From positions 763,501 to 827,500 of the forward strand of contig JALIRH010000121.1 of NCBI GenBank assembly GCA_023055505.1: DNA of 64,000 bases, in the 5' to 3' direction. The DNA is from Callipepla californica brunnescens. Its lineage: Eukaryota > Chordata > Aves > Galliformes > Odontophoridae. A program made the position numbers and the translations under genes. The notes beneath the pieces were generated by a model. That model had not been told where the DNA came from, ran no database searches, and was given only the letters and a program-made list of their open reading frames with translations. This document shows, piece after piece, positions 12,021 through 25,500 of this stretch (positions are counted from its first letter, which is position 1; every line of letters begins with the position of its first letter).

Positions 12021-15000
12021 TAGGTAGCATAAAGTGTATGTAGGGTGAATTTGAGTTTTAGGGTCAAAGTTAAATTGTTAGTTTTAGGGTTAGGGTGAAG
12101 GATTGCTTTAGTTCTAGTATTAGGGTGTTTGGGGTTAGGGTTAGGGTAAGGATTTTGGAGTGGATTAGGTTTAGGGTCAGGTTTGGGGGAGTTTTGGGGT
12201 TAGGGTTAGATTTAGGATTAGGGTTAGCAAAAAAGTTGTTTTAGTTTTAGTTTAGGTTAGTGCTAGGATTAGGTTGAGTGTTCTTGTGAAGTTTAGGTTT
12301 AGGGTTAGGTTTAGGTTTAGATTGAGGTTTAGGGTAAGGAGTAGGGTTCATTTGACTTTTAGGGTCAGAGTAGAGTTAAGTCGTGTTAGGGTTAAGGTTA
12401 AGAACAGGATTCAGATTCCAATTAGGTTTTGGGTTCCTACTAGGGATAGGCCTCAAATTAGTGTTAAGGTTAGGGTTAGGGTTAGGTATAGGGAAAGGGT
12501 TAGTGTTAAGGCCAGGGCAAGTGTATGGTTTAGGGTAAAGATTGGATTTAGGGTTAGGTTTAGATGTAGGTTTGGTTTGATCGTTAGGGTGTGAGAAGGC
12601 ACCGGCCTTGGATTTCATTTGGAGATTGGGTAAGGTTTAGGAATAGGAATAACATTGGTGTTTAAAAGATGATTAGTGTTAGTATTAGGGATAGGGTTAC
12701 GGTTAGAGTTTAGTTAGGGTTGTTAGTTTTAGAGTGAGGGATAGGGGTATGGTTTGGTCTAGTACTTGGGTTAGGGTTTGGGATAGTCCTAGCATTAGTG
12801 TTAGGGTTAGGGTTCCGTTAGGGTTGTGGTAATCTGATGCTAGGTGTCGGGATTAGGGTTGTGCTTAAATGTGGGTTTGGTTTGAGGGTCAGAGTTAGGG
12901 TTAGGGTAGAGTTAGAATTAGGGTAAGAGTTAGGATTAGGTTTAGGATTAGGATAAAGATTAGGTTAGGATTAGTGTTGGCTTTAGGGTTGTGTCTGGGA
13001 GAAGGGTTAGTGTTAGGGATAGACTTAGGGTAAGAGTAAGTGTTAGGAATAGGCATAGGTTTTGGGAAAGTTTCAGAGTTTGGACTGGATTTATGATTAG
13101 GGTTAGGGACAAAGATTTTTTGAGATTTGTGATTAGATTTAGGGAGAAAAGTAGGCTGACTTGTGGTGTTAGCAGTAGGTTTAGGTTTAGGTTTAGGTTT
13201 AGGATTCCATTTGTATTTATTGATCGAGGTTGGGTTAGTTGGAGTGTAAAGGTCAGAGTAGGGTTAGGCCTTGGGATAGGGTTAAGGTTTGGAATAGGAT
13301 TAGGATTCAAATGATGTTACGGGTTGGTGTTAGGGTTAGGGAAAGGTTAGGATCAGGGTTGAGGTCAGGGTTAGGTATAGGAAAAGGGTTAGTGTTAGGG
13401 CTAGGGCAATTGGAAGGGTTAGGCTTAGGCTTAGATATTAGGGTTAGGTTTAGGCGGAGGTTTGGTTCGAGTGTCAGGGTGAGAGAAGGGGTAGGCCTGG
13501 GGTTTGGTTTTGGGTTACATCATACAAATCATCCCATACATTAGCTGGGGTGGGAGGTGCAAGGAACAGCCAGCAAAGTGCTGAGTTCATTCCAATCAGA
13601 GGACCTGAAGATCGGGTAGCTACTATCAAACCGTTTGTGTTGCCAATTCCGATGATATTTATGGGGCCCTGATGTTATGGTTCAGTGGGGAGTCACTATC
13701 AAGTCCAAACCCAATCCAAACCCCAAACCTACTCCTATTCCTAAACCTTATCTTAACCCTAAACCAAACCCAAACCCAAGGCCCTCCCCTTCTCTCAGCC
13801 TAACACTCAAACTAACCTAAACCCGAAACTAACCCTACATTTATCCTAATCTTATCCATATTCTAAGGCCTAACCCTACTCTGACCAGAAAGCTCATGTT
13901 GTCTAAAATCTACCCCTTACCTAAAACCTAAATCGACAAAAAAACCTAACCCGAAACCTCAACCTAACTCTTCTCCTAACTAGAACACCAGCACTTCACC
14001 TTACCCTAACTGGAAACCTAGGACTAAATCCTTACCTTGTCCAGAACCCTATTCCTAACCCAAACCAGAATTCTAACCTCTACCCTAACCAAAACCCTTC
14101 CCCTAAACCTAAACCTAATGCTACCCTCAACCAAACCCTAGCCCTAAATCCTACCCTAAAACCAACACCACGTTTAAGCTCAAACCTCAAGCCTCAAAGA
14201 AAGCATCAGATTACCGCAGATCTCACCTAACACTAACCCCAATCCAATCCCTACTACTAACCCCAAACCCAATCCAAACACCAAAACTATTCCTATTCCT
14301 AAACCTAACACTAAGCCAGAACCAAACCCAAGGCCTACCCCTTCTCTCAGCCTGACACTCAAACTAACCTAGACCTGAACGCAACGCTAAATCAAATACT
14401 AAAACTCACCCTTAGCCAAGGCCCTTTTAGGACCCTTCCCTGGTCCTAAAACTAAAGAGAATCCTACCCCTTCCACTAAACCTTCATCTACATCCCTAAC
14501 CCTTACCCTAAACCTAAATCTACACCAAAACCTAACCCTAACCCTAACATGTCTTCTAACTGTAAAACTAACGCTTCACCTAACCCGAACTGAAACCCCA
14601 GGACTAAACCTTACCTAACACCTAGCTATATTCCTAACCCTATCCTGAAACCTAACGTTAACCCTAACCCTAAAAACAACTTGGAACCAAACCCTAACCC
14701 TAACCTAACCCTTATCAGAACCCTAAATCTAATCCTAACCGTTACCTCAATTTAACTCCAATTCTTCCTGAAATCTAAATGGGACCTTAAAACCAACCCC
14801 AGATTGAAGCCCAACCCTAAACCTAACACAAAGCATTAGATTACCACAGCCATCACCTAACTCTAACCCCAGCCTTAACGCTAATACTATCCCAAACACT
14901 ATTCCAATTCCTAAACCCAACACAAACCCAAAAACACAAAGCCTACAATTCTCACAGCCTAACACTGAAAGGAAACCTAAATCTTACCCTAACTCTAAAA

Positions 15001-17306
15001 CTAATCCAAAGCATGACCACAATTTAAACTCTAAATCTACCTTCAAACTAAAGCTGACCCTAACACCAACCTCAAGTAAAAGCCCAACCCTAAGCCTAAC
15101 ACAAAGCATTAGATTACCACAACGCTCACCTAACTTCTAACCCCCACCCTAACACTAATACTAAAGCAATCAGATTCCAAATACTAACCCAATTCCTATT
15201 CTGAAACCCAAAACTATTCCAAAAACAAACCCAAGGCCTAACCTTTCTCTCACCCTAACAATCAAAGAAAACCTATTCCTAAACCTAATCCTAAATCTAG
15301 TCCTAACCCTAACCCTCACCCTTAATCTAACCCCAACCCCCACCCAGAAGCTAACACTTAGCAGTGTACAATACCTAAACGTACCCCTAATCCTTATCAC
15401 TAAACCTAAAAGGAACCTGAAACATAGTGCTAAATCCGAACCCTAACCCTGAAGACTAACGCTAACAATGAACCAATTCCTATACCTTTTCCTTCCTCCA
15501 AATTGATTCCTAGCACTAACCCTAACCCTACGTTAACCCTATCCTAACCCTAACCCTAACCCTAGCCCTAAACTACATTAACCCTAACCCTAACCCTAAC
15601 CCTAACCCTAGCCCTAACCTAACTCTAACCCTAACCCTAACCCTAAACCTAATGCTAACCCTTACCCTACCCTAACCCTAACCCTACCATACCCTAACCC
15701 TAACCTACCCTAACACTAACCCTAACCCTAACCCTAACCCTAAACCTAAACCTAAACCTAACCCTAACCCTAATTCCTAACCCTTACCTTAACTGCATCA
15801 CAATCCCTATCATAATTCTTACCCTAACCCTAACCCTTACCTAACCCTAACCCTAACCCTAACCCTAACCCTAACTCTAACCTTAACCCTAACCCTAACC
15901 CTAACCTAACCCTAACCCTAATCCTAACCCTAACCCTAACTCTAATTCCTAACCCTTACCTTAACTGTACCACAATCCCTATCCTAATTCTTACCCTAAC
16001 CCTAAACCTTACCTAACCCTAACCCTAACCCTAACCCTAACCCTAACCCTAACTCTCACCTTAACCCTAACCCTAACCCTAACCTAACCCTAACCCTAAC
16101 CCTAATTTTACCCTAACCCTAAGCATACTCTAACCCTAACCCTAACCTAACCCTAACCCTAACCCTAACCCTAACCCTAACCCTAACCCTAACCCTAACA
16201 CTAACCCTAACCCTAAACCTAAACCTAAACCTAACCCTAACCCTAACCCTAATTCCTAACCCTTACCTTAACTTTATCACAATCCCTATCCAAATTCTTA
16301 CCCTAACCCTAACCCTTACCTAAACCTAACCTTAACCCTAACCCTAACCCTAACCCTAACCCTACCCTAACCCTAACCCTAACCCTAACCCTACCCTAAC
16401 CCTAACCCTAACCCTAACCCTAACCCTTACCCTAACCCTAGCCTAACCCAAACCCTAACCCTAACCCTACCCTAACCCTAACCCTAACCCTAACCCTACC
16501 CCTAACCCTACTTTACCCTAACCCTAATCCGAACACTAACTCTAACTTTATTCCTTACCCTAACACTAATCCAATCCCGAACCCTAACCCTAATCCTAGC
16601 CCTAACTCTAACTTTATTCGTAACCCTACCCCTAATCCAAACAATAACCCTTACCCTAATCAAACCCTATCCCTATTCCTAACCCTTACCCTAACCGTAT
16701 CACAATCCCTATCCTAACTCTTACCATAACCCAAACCCTAACCTAACCCTAACCCTAACCCTAACCCTATCCCTAACCCTTACCCTAACTCTAACCCTAC
16801 CCTAACCTTAACTCTACCCTAACCGTATCCCTACCCTAACCCTAACCCTAATCCTAGCCCTTACTCTAACTTTATTCCTAACCCTACCCCTGATCCAAAC
16901 ACTAACCCTAACCTTAATGTAACCCTAACCCTATTCCTAACCCTTACCCTAACTGTATCCCATTCCCTATCCTAACTCTTACCATAACCCTAACCCTGAT
17001 GCTAATGCTAACCCTAACCCTGAATCTAACCCTTACCCTAACCCTATCCCTTACCCAGAAGCTAACACTTAGCGTTGTACAATACCTAACCGTACCCTAA
17101 CCCTATCCCTAAACCTAAAAGGAACCCAAACTCTAACCCTAAATCTGTCCCTGAGCCTAGCCTTCAACCTTACCCTAACCTTAACCCTAACCCTGTTCCA
17201 TTCTCTAAACATATCTGTAAGCATTACCTTCATCCTAACTCGAACTCTACCCTAACCCTATCCCTTTGACCCCAACACAAAACCCAGATTGAGCCTGACC
17301 CTAACC
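12021..17306. repeat. Macrosatellite unit 3 (A type, 5,286 bp)
   Basis: The unit follows unit 1 at an offset of 10,527 bases. It carries the 19-bp segment missing from units 2 and 4 and the A-type tail. Its G-strand half has GATTTTGGAGTGG near 12150 where units 1, 2, 4 and 5 have GATTTGGGGGTGG. That variant is shared with units 6 and 7, so the unit is mosaic. Confidence 0.92.
13517..13705 (+). pseudogene. Retroviral protease fragment, unit 3
   Basis: The copy is identical by eye to unit 1, including frameshift and 3' cut point. The identity indicates recent homogenisation rather than independent insertions. Confidence 0.78.
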
Positions 17307-20300
17307 TAGGTAGCATAAAGTGTATGTAGGGTGAATTTGAGTTTTAGGGTCAAAGTTAAATTGTTAGTTTTAGGGTTAGGGTGAAGGATTGCTTTAGTTC
17401 TAGTATTAGGGTGTTTGGGGTTAGGGTTAGGGTAAGGATTTGGGGGTGGATTAGGTTTAGGGTCAGGTTTGGGGGAGTTTTGGGGTTAGGGTTAGATTTA
17501 GGATTAGGGTTAGCAAAAAAGTTGTTTTAGTTTTAGTTTAGGTTAGTGCTAGGATTAGGTTGAGTGTTCTTGTGAAGTTTAGGTTTAGGGTTAGGTTTAG
17601 GTTTAGATTGAGGTTTAGGGTAAGGAGTAGGGTTCATTTGACTTTTAGGGTCAGAGTAGAGTTAAGTCGTGTTAGGGTTAAGGTTAAGAACAGGATTCAG
17701 ATTCCAATTAGGTTTTGGGTTCCTACTAGGGATAGGCCTCAAATTAGTGTTAAGGTTAGGGTTAGGGTTAGGTATAGGGAAAGGGTTAGTGTTAAGGCCA
17801 GGGCAAGTGTATGGTTTAGGGTAAAGATTGGATTTAGGGTTAGGTTTAGATGTAGGTTTGGTTTGATCGTTAGGGTGTGAGAAGGCACCGGCCTTGGATT
17901 TCATTTGGAGATTGGGTAAGGTTTAGGAATAGGAATAACATTGGTGTTTAAAAGATGATTAGTGTTAGTATTAGGGATAGGGTTACGGTTAGAGTTTAGT
18001 TAGGGTTGTTAGTTTTAGAGTGAGGGATAGGGGTATGGTTTGGTCTAGTACTTGGGTTAGGGTTTGGGATAGTCCTAGCATTAGTGTTAGGGTTAGGGTT
18101 CCGTTAGGGTTGTGGTAATCTGATGCTAGGTGTCGGGATTAGGGTTGTGCTTAAATGTGGGTTTGGTTTGAGGGTCAGAGTTAGGGTTAGGGTAGAGTTA
18201 GAATTAGGGTAAGAGTTAGGATTAGGTTTAGGATTAGGATAAAGATTAGGTTAGGATTAGTGTTGGCTTTAGGGTTGTGTCTGGGAGAAGGGTTAGTGTT
18301 AGGGATAGACTTAGGGTAAGAGTAAGTGTTAGGAATAGGCATAGGTTTTGGGAAAGTTTCAGAGTTTGGACTGGATTTATGATTAGGGTTAGGGACAAAG
18401 ATTTTTTGAGATTTGTGATTAGATTTAGGGAGAAAAGTAGGCTGACTTGTGGTGTTAGCAGTAGGTTTAGGTTTAGGTTTAGGTTTAGGATTCCATTTGT
18501 ATTTATTGATCGAGGTTGGGTTAGTTGGAGTGTAAAGGTCAGAGTAGGGTTAGGCCTTGGGATAGGGTTAAGGTTTGGAATAGGATTAGGATTCAAATGA
18601 TGTTACGGGTTGGTGTTAGGGTTAGGGAAAGGTTAGGATCAGGGTTGAGGTCAGGGTTAGGTATAGGAAAAGGGTTAGTGTTAGGGCTAGGGCAATTGGA
18701 AGGGTTAGGCTTAGGCTTAGATATTAGGGTTAGGTTTAGGCGGAGGTTTGGTTCGAGTGTCAGGGTGAGAGAAGGGGTAGGCCTGGGGTTTGGTTTTGGG
18801 TTACATCATACAAATCATCCCATACATTAGCTGGGGTGGGAGGTGCAAGGAACAGCCAGCAAAGTGCTGAGTTCATTCCAATCAGAGGACCTGAAGATCG
18901 GGTAGCTACTATCAAACCGTTTGTGTTGCCAATTCCGATGATATTTATGGGGCCCTGATGTTATGGTTCAGTGGGGAGTCACTATCAAGTCCAAACCCAA
19001 TCCAAACCCCAAACCTACTCCTATTCCTAAACCTTATCTTAACCCTAAACCAAACCCAAACCCAAGGCCCTCCCCTTCTCTCAGCCTAACACTCAAACTA
19101 ACCTAAACCCGAAACTAACCCTACATTTATCCTAATCTTATCCATATTCTAAGGCCTAACCCTACTCTGACCAGAAAGCTCATGTTGTCTAAAATCTACC
19201 CCTTACCTAAAACCTAAATCGACAAAAAAACCTAACCCGAAACCTCAACCTAACTCTTCTCCTAACTAGAACACCAGCACTTCACCTTACCCTAACTGGA
19301 AACCTAGGACTAAATCCTTACCTTGTCCAGAACCCTATTCCTAACCCAAACCAGAATTCTAACCTCTACCCTAACCAAAACCCTTCCCCTAAACCTAAAC
19401 CTAATGCTACCCTCAACCAAACCCTAGCCCTAAATCCTACCCTAAAACCAACACCACGTTTAAGCTCAAACCTCAAGCCTCAAAGAAAGCATCAGATTAC
19501 CGCAGATCTCACCTAACACTAACCCCAATCCAATCCCTACTACTAACCCCAAACCCAATCCAAACACCAAAACTATTCCTATTCCTAAACCTAACACTAA
19601 GCCAGAGCCAAACCCAAGGCCTACCCCTTCTCTCAGCCTGACACTCAAACTAACCTAGACCTGAACGCAACGCTAAATCAAATACTAAAACTCACCCTTA
19701 GCCAAGGCCCTTTTAGGACCCTTCCCTGGTCCTAAAACTAAAGAGAACCCTTCATCTACATCCCTAACCCTTACCCTAAACCTAAATCTACACCAAAACC
19801 TAACCCTAACCCTAACATGTCTTCTAACTGTAAAACTAACGCTTCACCTAACCCGAACTGAAACCCCAGGACTAAACCTTACCTAACACCTAGCTATATT
19901 CCTAACCCTATCCTGAAACCTAACGTTAACCCTAACCCTAAAAACAACTTGGAACCAAACCCTAACCCTAACCTAACCCTTATCAGAACCCTAAATCTAA
20001 TCCTAACCGTTACCTCAATTTAACTCCAATTCTTCCTGAAATCTAAATGGGACCTTAAAACCAACCCCAGATTGAAGCCCAACCCTAAACCTAACACAAA
20101 GCATTAGATTACCACAGCCATCACCTAACTCTAACCCCAGCCTTAACGCTAATACTATCCAAACACTATTCCAATTCCTAAACCCAACACAAACCCAAAA
20201 ACACAAAGCCTACAATTCTCACAGCCTAACACTGAAAGGAAACCTAAATCTTACCCTAACTCTAAAACTAATCCAAAGCATGACCACAATTTCAACTCTA

Positions 20301-22547
20301 AATCTACCTTCAAACTAAAGCTGACCCTAACACCAACCTCAAGTAAAAGCCCAACCCTAAGCCTAACACAAAGCATTAGATTACCACAACGCTCACCTAA
20401 CTTCTAACCCCCACCCTAACACTAATACTAAAGCAATCAGATTCCAAATACTAACCCAATTCCTATTCTGAAACCCAAAACTATTCCAAAAACAAACCCA
20501 AGGCCTAACCTTTCTCTCACCCTAACAATCAAAGAAAACCTATTCCTAAACCTAATCCTAAATCTAGTCCTAACCCTAACCCTCACCCTTAATCTAACCC
20601 CAACCCCCACCCAGAAGCTAACACTTAGCATTGTACAATACCTAAACGTACCCCTAATCCTTATCACTAAACCTAAAAGGAACCTGAAACATAGTGCTAA
20701 ATCCGAACCCTAACCCTGAAGACTAACGCTAACAATGAACCAATTCCTATACCTTTTCCTTCCTCCAAATTGATTCCTAGCACTAACCCTAACCCTACAT
20801 TAACCCTATCCTAACCCTAACCCTAACCCTAGCCCTAAACTACATTAACCCTAACCCTAACCCTAAACCTAGCCCTAACCTAACTCTAACCCTAACCCTA
20901 ACCCTAAACCTAATGCTAACCCTTACCCTACCCTAACCCTAACCCTACCATACCCTAACCCTAACCTACCCTAACACTAACCCTAACCCTAACACTAAAC
21001 CTAAACCTAAACCTAACCCTAACCCTAACCTTAATTCCTAACCCTTACCTTAACTGTATCACAATCCCTATCCTAATTCTTACCCTAACCCTAACCCTTA
21101 CCTAACCCTAACCCTAACTCTAACCTTAACCCTAACCCTAACCCTAACCTAACCCTAACCCTAATCCTAACCCTAACCCTAACTCTAATTCCTAACCCTT
21201 ACCTTAACTGTATCACAATCCCTATCCTAATTCTTACCTTAACCCTAACCCTTACCTAACCCTAACCCTAACCCTAACCCTAACTCTCACCTTAAGCCTA
21301 ACCCTAACCCTAACCCCAACCCTAACCCCAACCCTAACCGTAACCCTAACCCTAACCCTAACCCTAACCCTAACCCTAACCTCAACCCTAACCCTAACTC
21401 TAACCTTAACCCTAAACCTAACAATAAATTTAACCCTAACCCTAACACTAACCCTAAACCTAATTTTACCCTAACCCTAAGCATACCCTAACCCTAACCC
21501 TAACCCTAACCCTAACCCCAACCCTAACCCTAACCCTAACCCTAACCCTACCCTAACCCTAACCCTAACCCTAACCCTAACCCTAACCCTAACCCTAACA
21601 ATAAATTTAACCTTAACCCTAACCCTAACCCTAACCCTAACCCTACCCTAACCCTAACCCTTACCCTAACCCTAACCCTAACCCTTACCCTAACCCTAGC
21701 CTAACCCAAACCCTAACCCTAACCCTACCCTAACCCTAACCCTAACCCTACCCCTAACCCTACTTTACCCTAACCCTAATCCTAACACTAACTCTAACTT
21801 TATTCCTTACCCTAACACTAATCCAATCCCGAACCCTAACCCTAATCCTAGCCCTAACTCTAACTTTATTCGTAACCCTACCCCTAATCCAAACAATAAC
21901 CCTTACCCTAATCAAACCCTATCCCTATTCCTAACCCTTACCCTAACTGTATCACAATCCCTATCCTAACTCTTACCATAACCCAAACCCTAACCCTAAC
22001 CCTAACCCTAACCCTAACCCTATCCCTAACCCTTACCCTACCCTAACCTTAACTCTACCCTAACCGTATCCCTACCCTAACCCTAACCCTAATCCTAGCC
22101 CTTACTCTAACTTTATTCCTAACCCTACCCCTGATCCAAACACTAACCCTAACCTTAATGTAACCCTAACCCTATTCCTAACCCTTACCCTAACTGTATC
22201 CCATTCCCTATCCTAACTCTTACCATAACCCTAACCCTGATGCTAATGCTAACCCTAACCCTGAATCTAACCCTTACCCTAACCCTATCCCTTACCCAGA
22301 AGCTAACACTTAGCGTTGTACAATACCTAACCGTACCCTAACCCTATCCCTAAACCTAAAAGGAACCCAAACTCTAACCCTAAATCTGTCCCTGAGCCTA
22401 GCCTTCAACCTTACCCTAACCTTAACCCTAACCCTGTTCCATTCTCTAAACATATCTGTAAGCATTACCTTCATCCTAACTCGAACTCTACCCTAACCCT
22501 ATCCCTTTGACCCCAACACAAAACCCAGATTGAGCCTGACCCTAACC
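17307..22547. repeat. Macrosatellite unit 4 (B type, 5,241 bp)
   Basis: The unit is nearly identical to unit 2 at an offset of 10,533 bases. It has the same missing 19 bp (near 19746), the same ACTATCCAAAC indel (near 20154) and the same B-type tail. One private change is GCCAGAGCC near 19604 in place of GCCAGAACC. Confidence 0.92.
18803..18991 (+). pseudogene. Retroviral protease fragment, unit 4
   Basis: Same sequence, frameshift and 3' boundary as in unit 1. G-strand telomeric DNA lies to the left and C-strand DNA to the right. Confidence 0.78.
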
Positions 22548-25500
22548 TAGGTAGCATAAAGTGTATGTAGGGTGAATTTGAGTTTTAGGGTCAAAGTTAA
22601 ATTGTTAGTTTTAGGGTTAGGGTGAAGGATTGCTTTAGTTCTAGTATTAGGGTGTTTGGGGTTAGGGTTAGGGTAAGGATTTGGGGGTGGATTAGGTTTA
22701 GGGTCAGGTTTGGGGGAGTTTTGGGGTTAGGGTTAGATTTAGGATTAGGGTTAGCAAAAAAGTTGTTTTAGTTTTAGTTTAGGTTAGTGCTAGGATTAGG
22801 TTGAGTGTTCTTGTGAAGTTTAGGTTTAGGGTTAGGTTTAGGTTTAGATTGAGGTTTAGGGTAAGGAGTAGGGTTCATTTGACTTTTAGGGTCAGAGTAG
22901 AGTTAAGTCGTGTTAGGGTTAAGGTTAAGAACAGGATTCAGATTCCAATTAGGTTTTGGGTTCCTACTAGGGATAGGCCTCAAATTAGTGTTAAGGTTAG
23001 GGTTAGGGTTAGGTATAGGGAAAGGGTTAGTGTTAAGGCCAGGGCAAGTGTATGGTTTAGGGTAAAGATTGGATTTAGGGTTAGGTTTAGATGTAGGTTT
23101 GGTTTGATCGTTAGGGTGTGAGAAGGCACCGGCCTTGGATTTCATTTGGAGATTGGGTAAGGTTTAGGAATAGGAATAACATTGGTGTTTAAAAGATGAT
23201 TAGTGTTAGTATTAGGGATAGGGTTACGGTTAGAGTTTAGTTAGGGTTGTTAGTTTTAGAGTGAGGGATAGGGGTATGGTTTGGTCTAGTACTTGGGTTA
23301 GGGTTTGGGATAGTCCTAGCATTAGTGTTAGGGTTAGGGTTCCGTTAGGGTTGTGGTAATCTGATGCTAGGTGTCGGGATTAGGGTTGTGCTTAAATGTG
23401 GGTTTGGTTTGAGGGTCAGAGTTAGGGTTAGGGTAGAGTTAGAATTAGGGTAAGAGTTAGGATTAGGTTTAGGATTAGGATAAAGATTAGGTTAGGATTA
23501 GTGTTGGCTTTAGGGTTGTGTCTGGGAGAAGGGTTAGTGTTAGGGATAGACTTAGGGTAAGAGTAAGTGTTAGGAATAGGCATAGGTTTTGGGAAAGTTT
23601 CAGAGTTTGGACTGGATTTATGATTAGGGTTAGGGACAAAGATTTTTTGAGATTTGTGATTAGATTTAGGGAGAAAAGTAGGCTGACTTGTGGTGTTAGC
23701 AGTAGGTTTAGGTTTAGGTTTAGGTTTAGGATTCCATTTGTATTTATTGATCGAGGTTGGGTTAGTTGGAGTGTAAAGGTCAGAGTAGGGTTAGGCCTTG
23801 GGATAGGGTTAAGGTTTGGAATAGGATTAGGATTCAAATGATGTTACGGGTTGGTGTTAGGGTTAGGGAAAGGTTAGGATCAGGGTTGAGGTCAGGGTTA
23901 GGTATAGGAAAAGGGTTAGTGTTAGGGCTAGGGCAATTGGAAGGGTTAGGCTTAGGCTTAGATATTAGGGTTAGGTTTAGGCGGAGGTTTGGTTCGAGTG
24001 TCAGGGTGAGAGAAGGGGTAGGCCTGGGGTTTGGTTTTGGGTTACATCATACAAATCATCCCATACATTAGCTGGGGTGGGAGGTGCAAGGAACAGCCAG
24101 CAAAGTGCTGAGTTCATTCCAATCAGAGGACCTGAAGATCGGGTAGCTACTATCAAACCGTTTGTGTTGCCAATTCCGATGATATTTATGGGGCCCTGAT
24201 GTTATGGTTCAGTGGGGAGTCACTATCAAGTCCAAACCCAATCCAAACCCCAAACCTACTCCTATTCCTAAACCTTATCTTAACCCTAAACCAAACCCAA
24301 ACCCAAGGCCCTCCCCTTCTCTCAGCCTAACACTCAAACTAACCTAAACCCGAAACTAACCCTACATTTATCCTAATCTTATCCATATTCTAAGGCCTAA
24401 CCCTACTCTGACCAGAAAGCTCATGTTGTCTAAAATCTACCCCTTACCTAAAACCTAAATCGACAAAAAAACCTAACCCGAAACCTCAACCTAACTCTTC
24501 TCCTAACTAGAACACCAGCACTTCACCTTACCCTAACTGGAAACCTAGGACTAAATCCTTACCTTGTCCAGAACCCTATTCCTAACCCAAACCAGAATTC
24601 TAACCTCTACCCTAACCAAAACCCTTCCCCTAAACCTAAACCTAATGCTACCCTCAACCAAACCCTAGCCCTAAATCCTACCCTAAAACCAACACCACGT
24701 TTAAGCTCAAACCTCAAGCCTCAAAGAAAGCATCAGATTACCGCAGATCTCACCTAACACTAACCCCAATCCAATCCCTACTACTAACCCCAAACCCAAT
24801 CCAAACACCAAAACTATTCCTATTCCTAAACCTAACACTAAGCCAGAACCAAACCCAAGGCCTACCCCTTCTCTCAGCCTGACACTCAAACTAACCTAGA
24901 CCTGAACGCAACGCTAAATCAAATACTAAAACTCACCCTTAGCCAAGGCCCTTTTAGGACCCTTCCCTGGTCCTAAAACTAAAGAGAATCCTACCCCTTC
25001 CACTAAACCTTCATCTACATCCCTAACCCTTACCCTAAACCTAAATCTACACCAAAACCTAACCCTAACCCTAACATGTCTTCTAACTGTAAAACTAACG
25101 CTTCACCTAACCCGAACTGAAACCCCAGGACTAAACCTTACCTAACACCTAGCTATATTCCTAACCCTATCCTGAAACCTAACGTTAACCCTAACCCTAA
25201 AAACAACTTGGAACCAAACCCTAACCCTAACCTAACCCTTATCAGAACCCTAAATCTAATCCTAACCGTTACCTCAATTTAACTCCAATTCTTCCTGAAA
25301 TCTAAATGGGACCTTAAAACCAACCCCAGATTGAAGCCCAACCCTAAACCTAACACAAAGCATTAGATTACCACAGCCATCACCTAACTCTAACCCCAGC
25401 CTTAACGCTAATACTATCCCAAACACTATTCCAATTCCTAAACCCAACACAAACCCAAAAACACAAAGCCTACAATTCTCACAGCCTAACACTGAAAGGA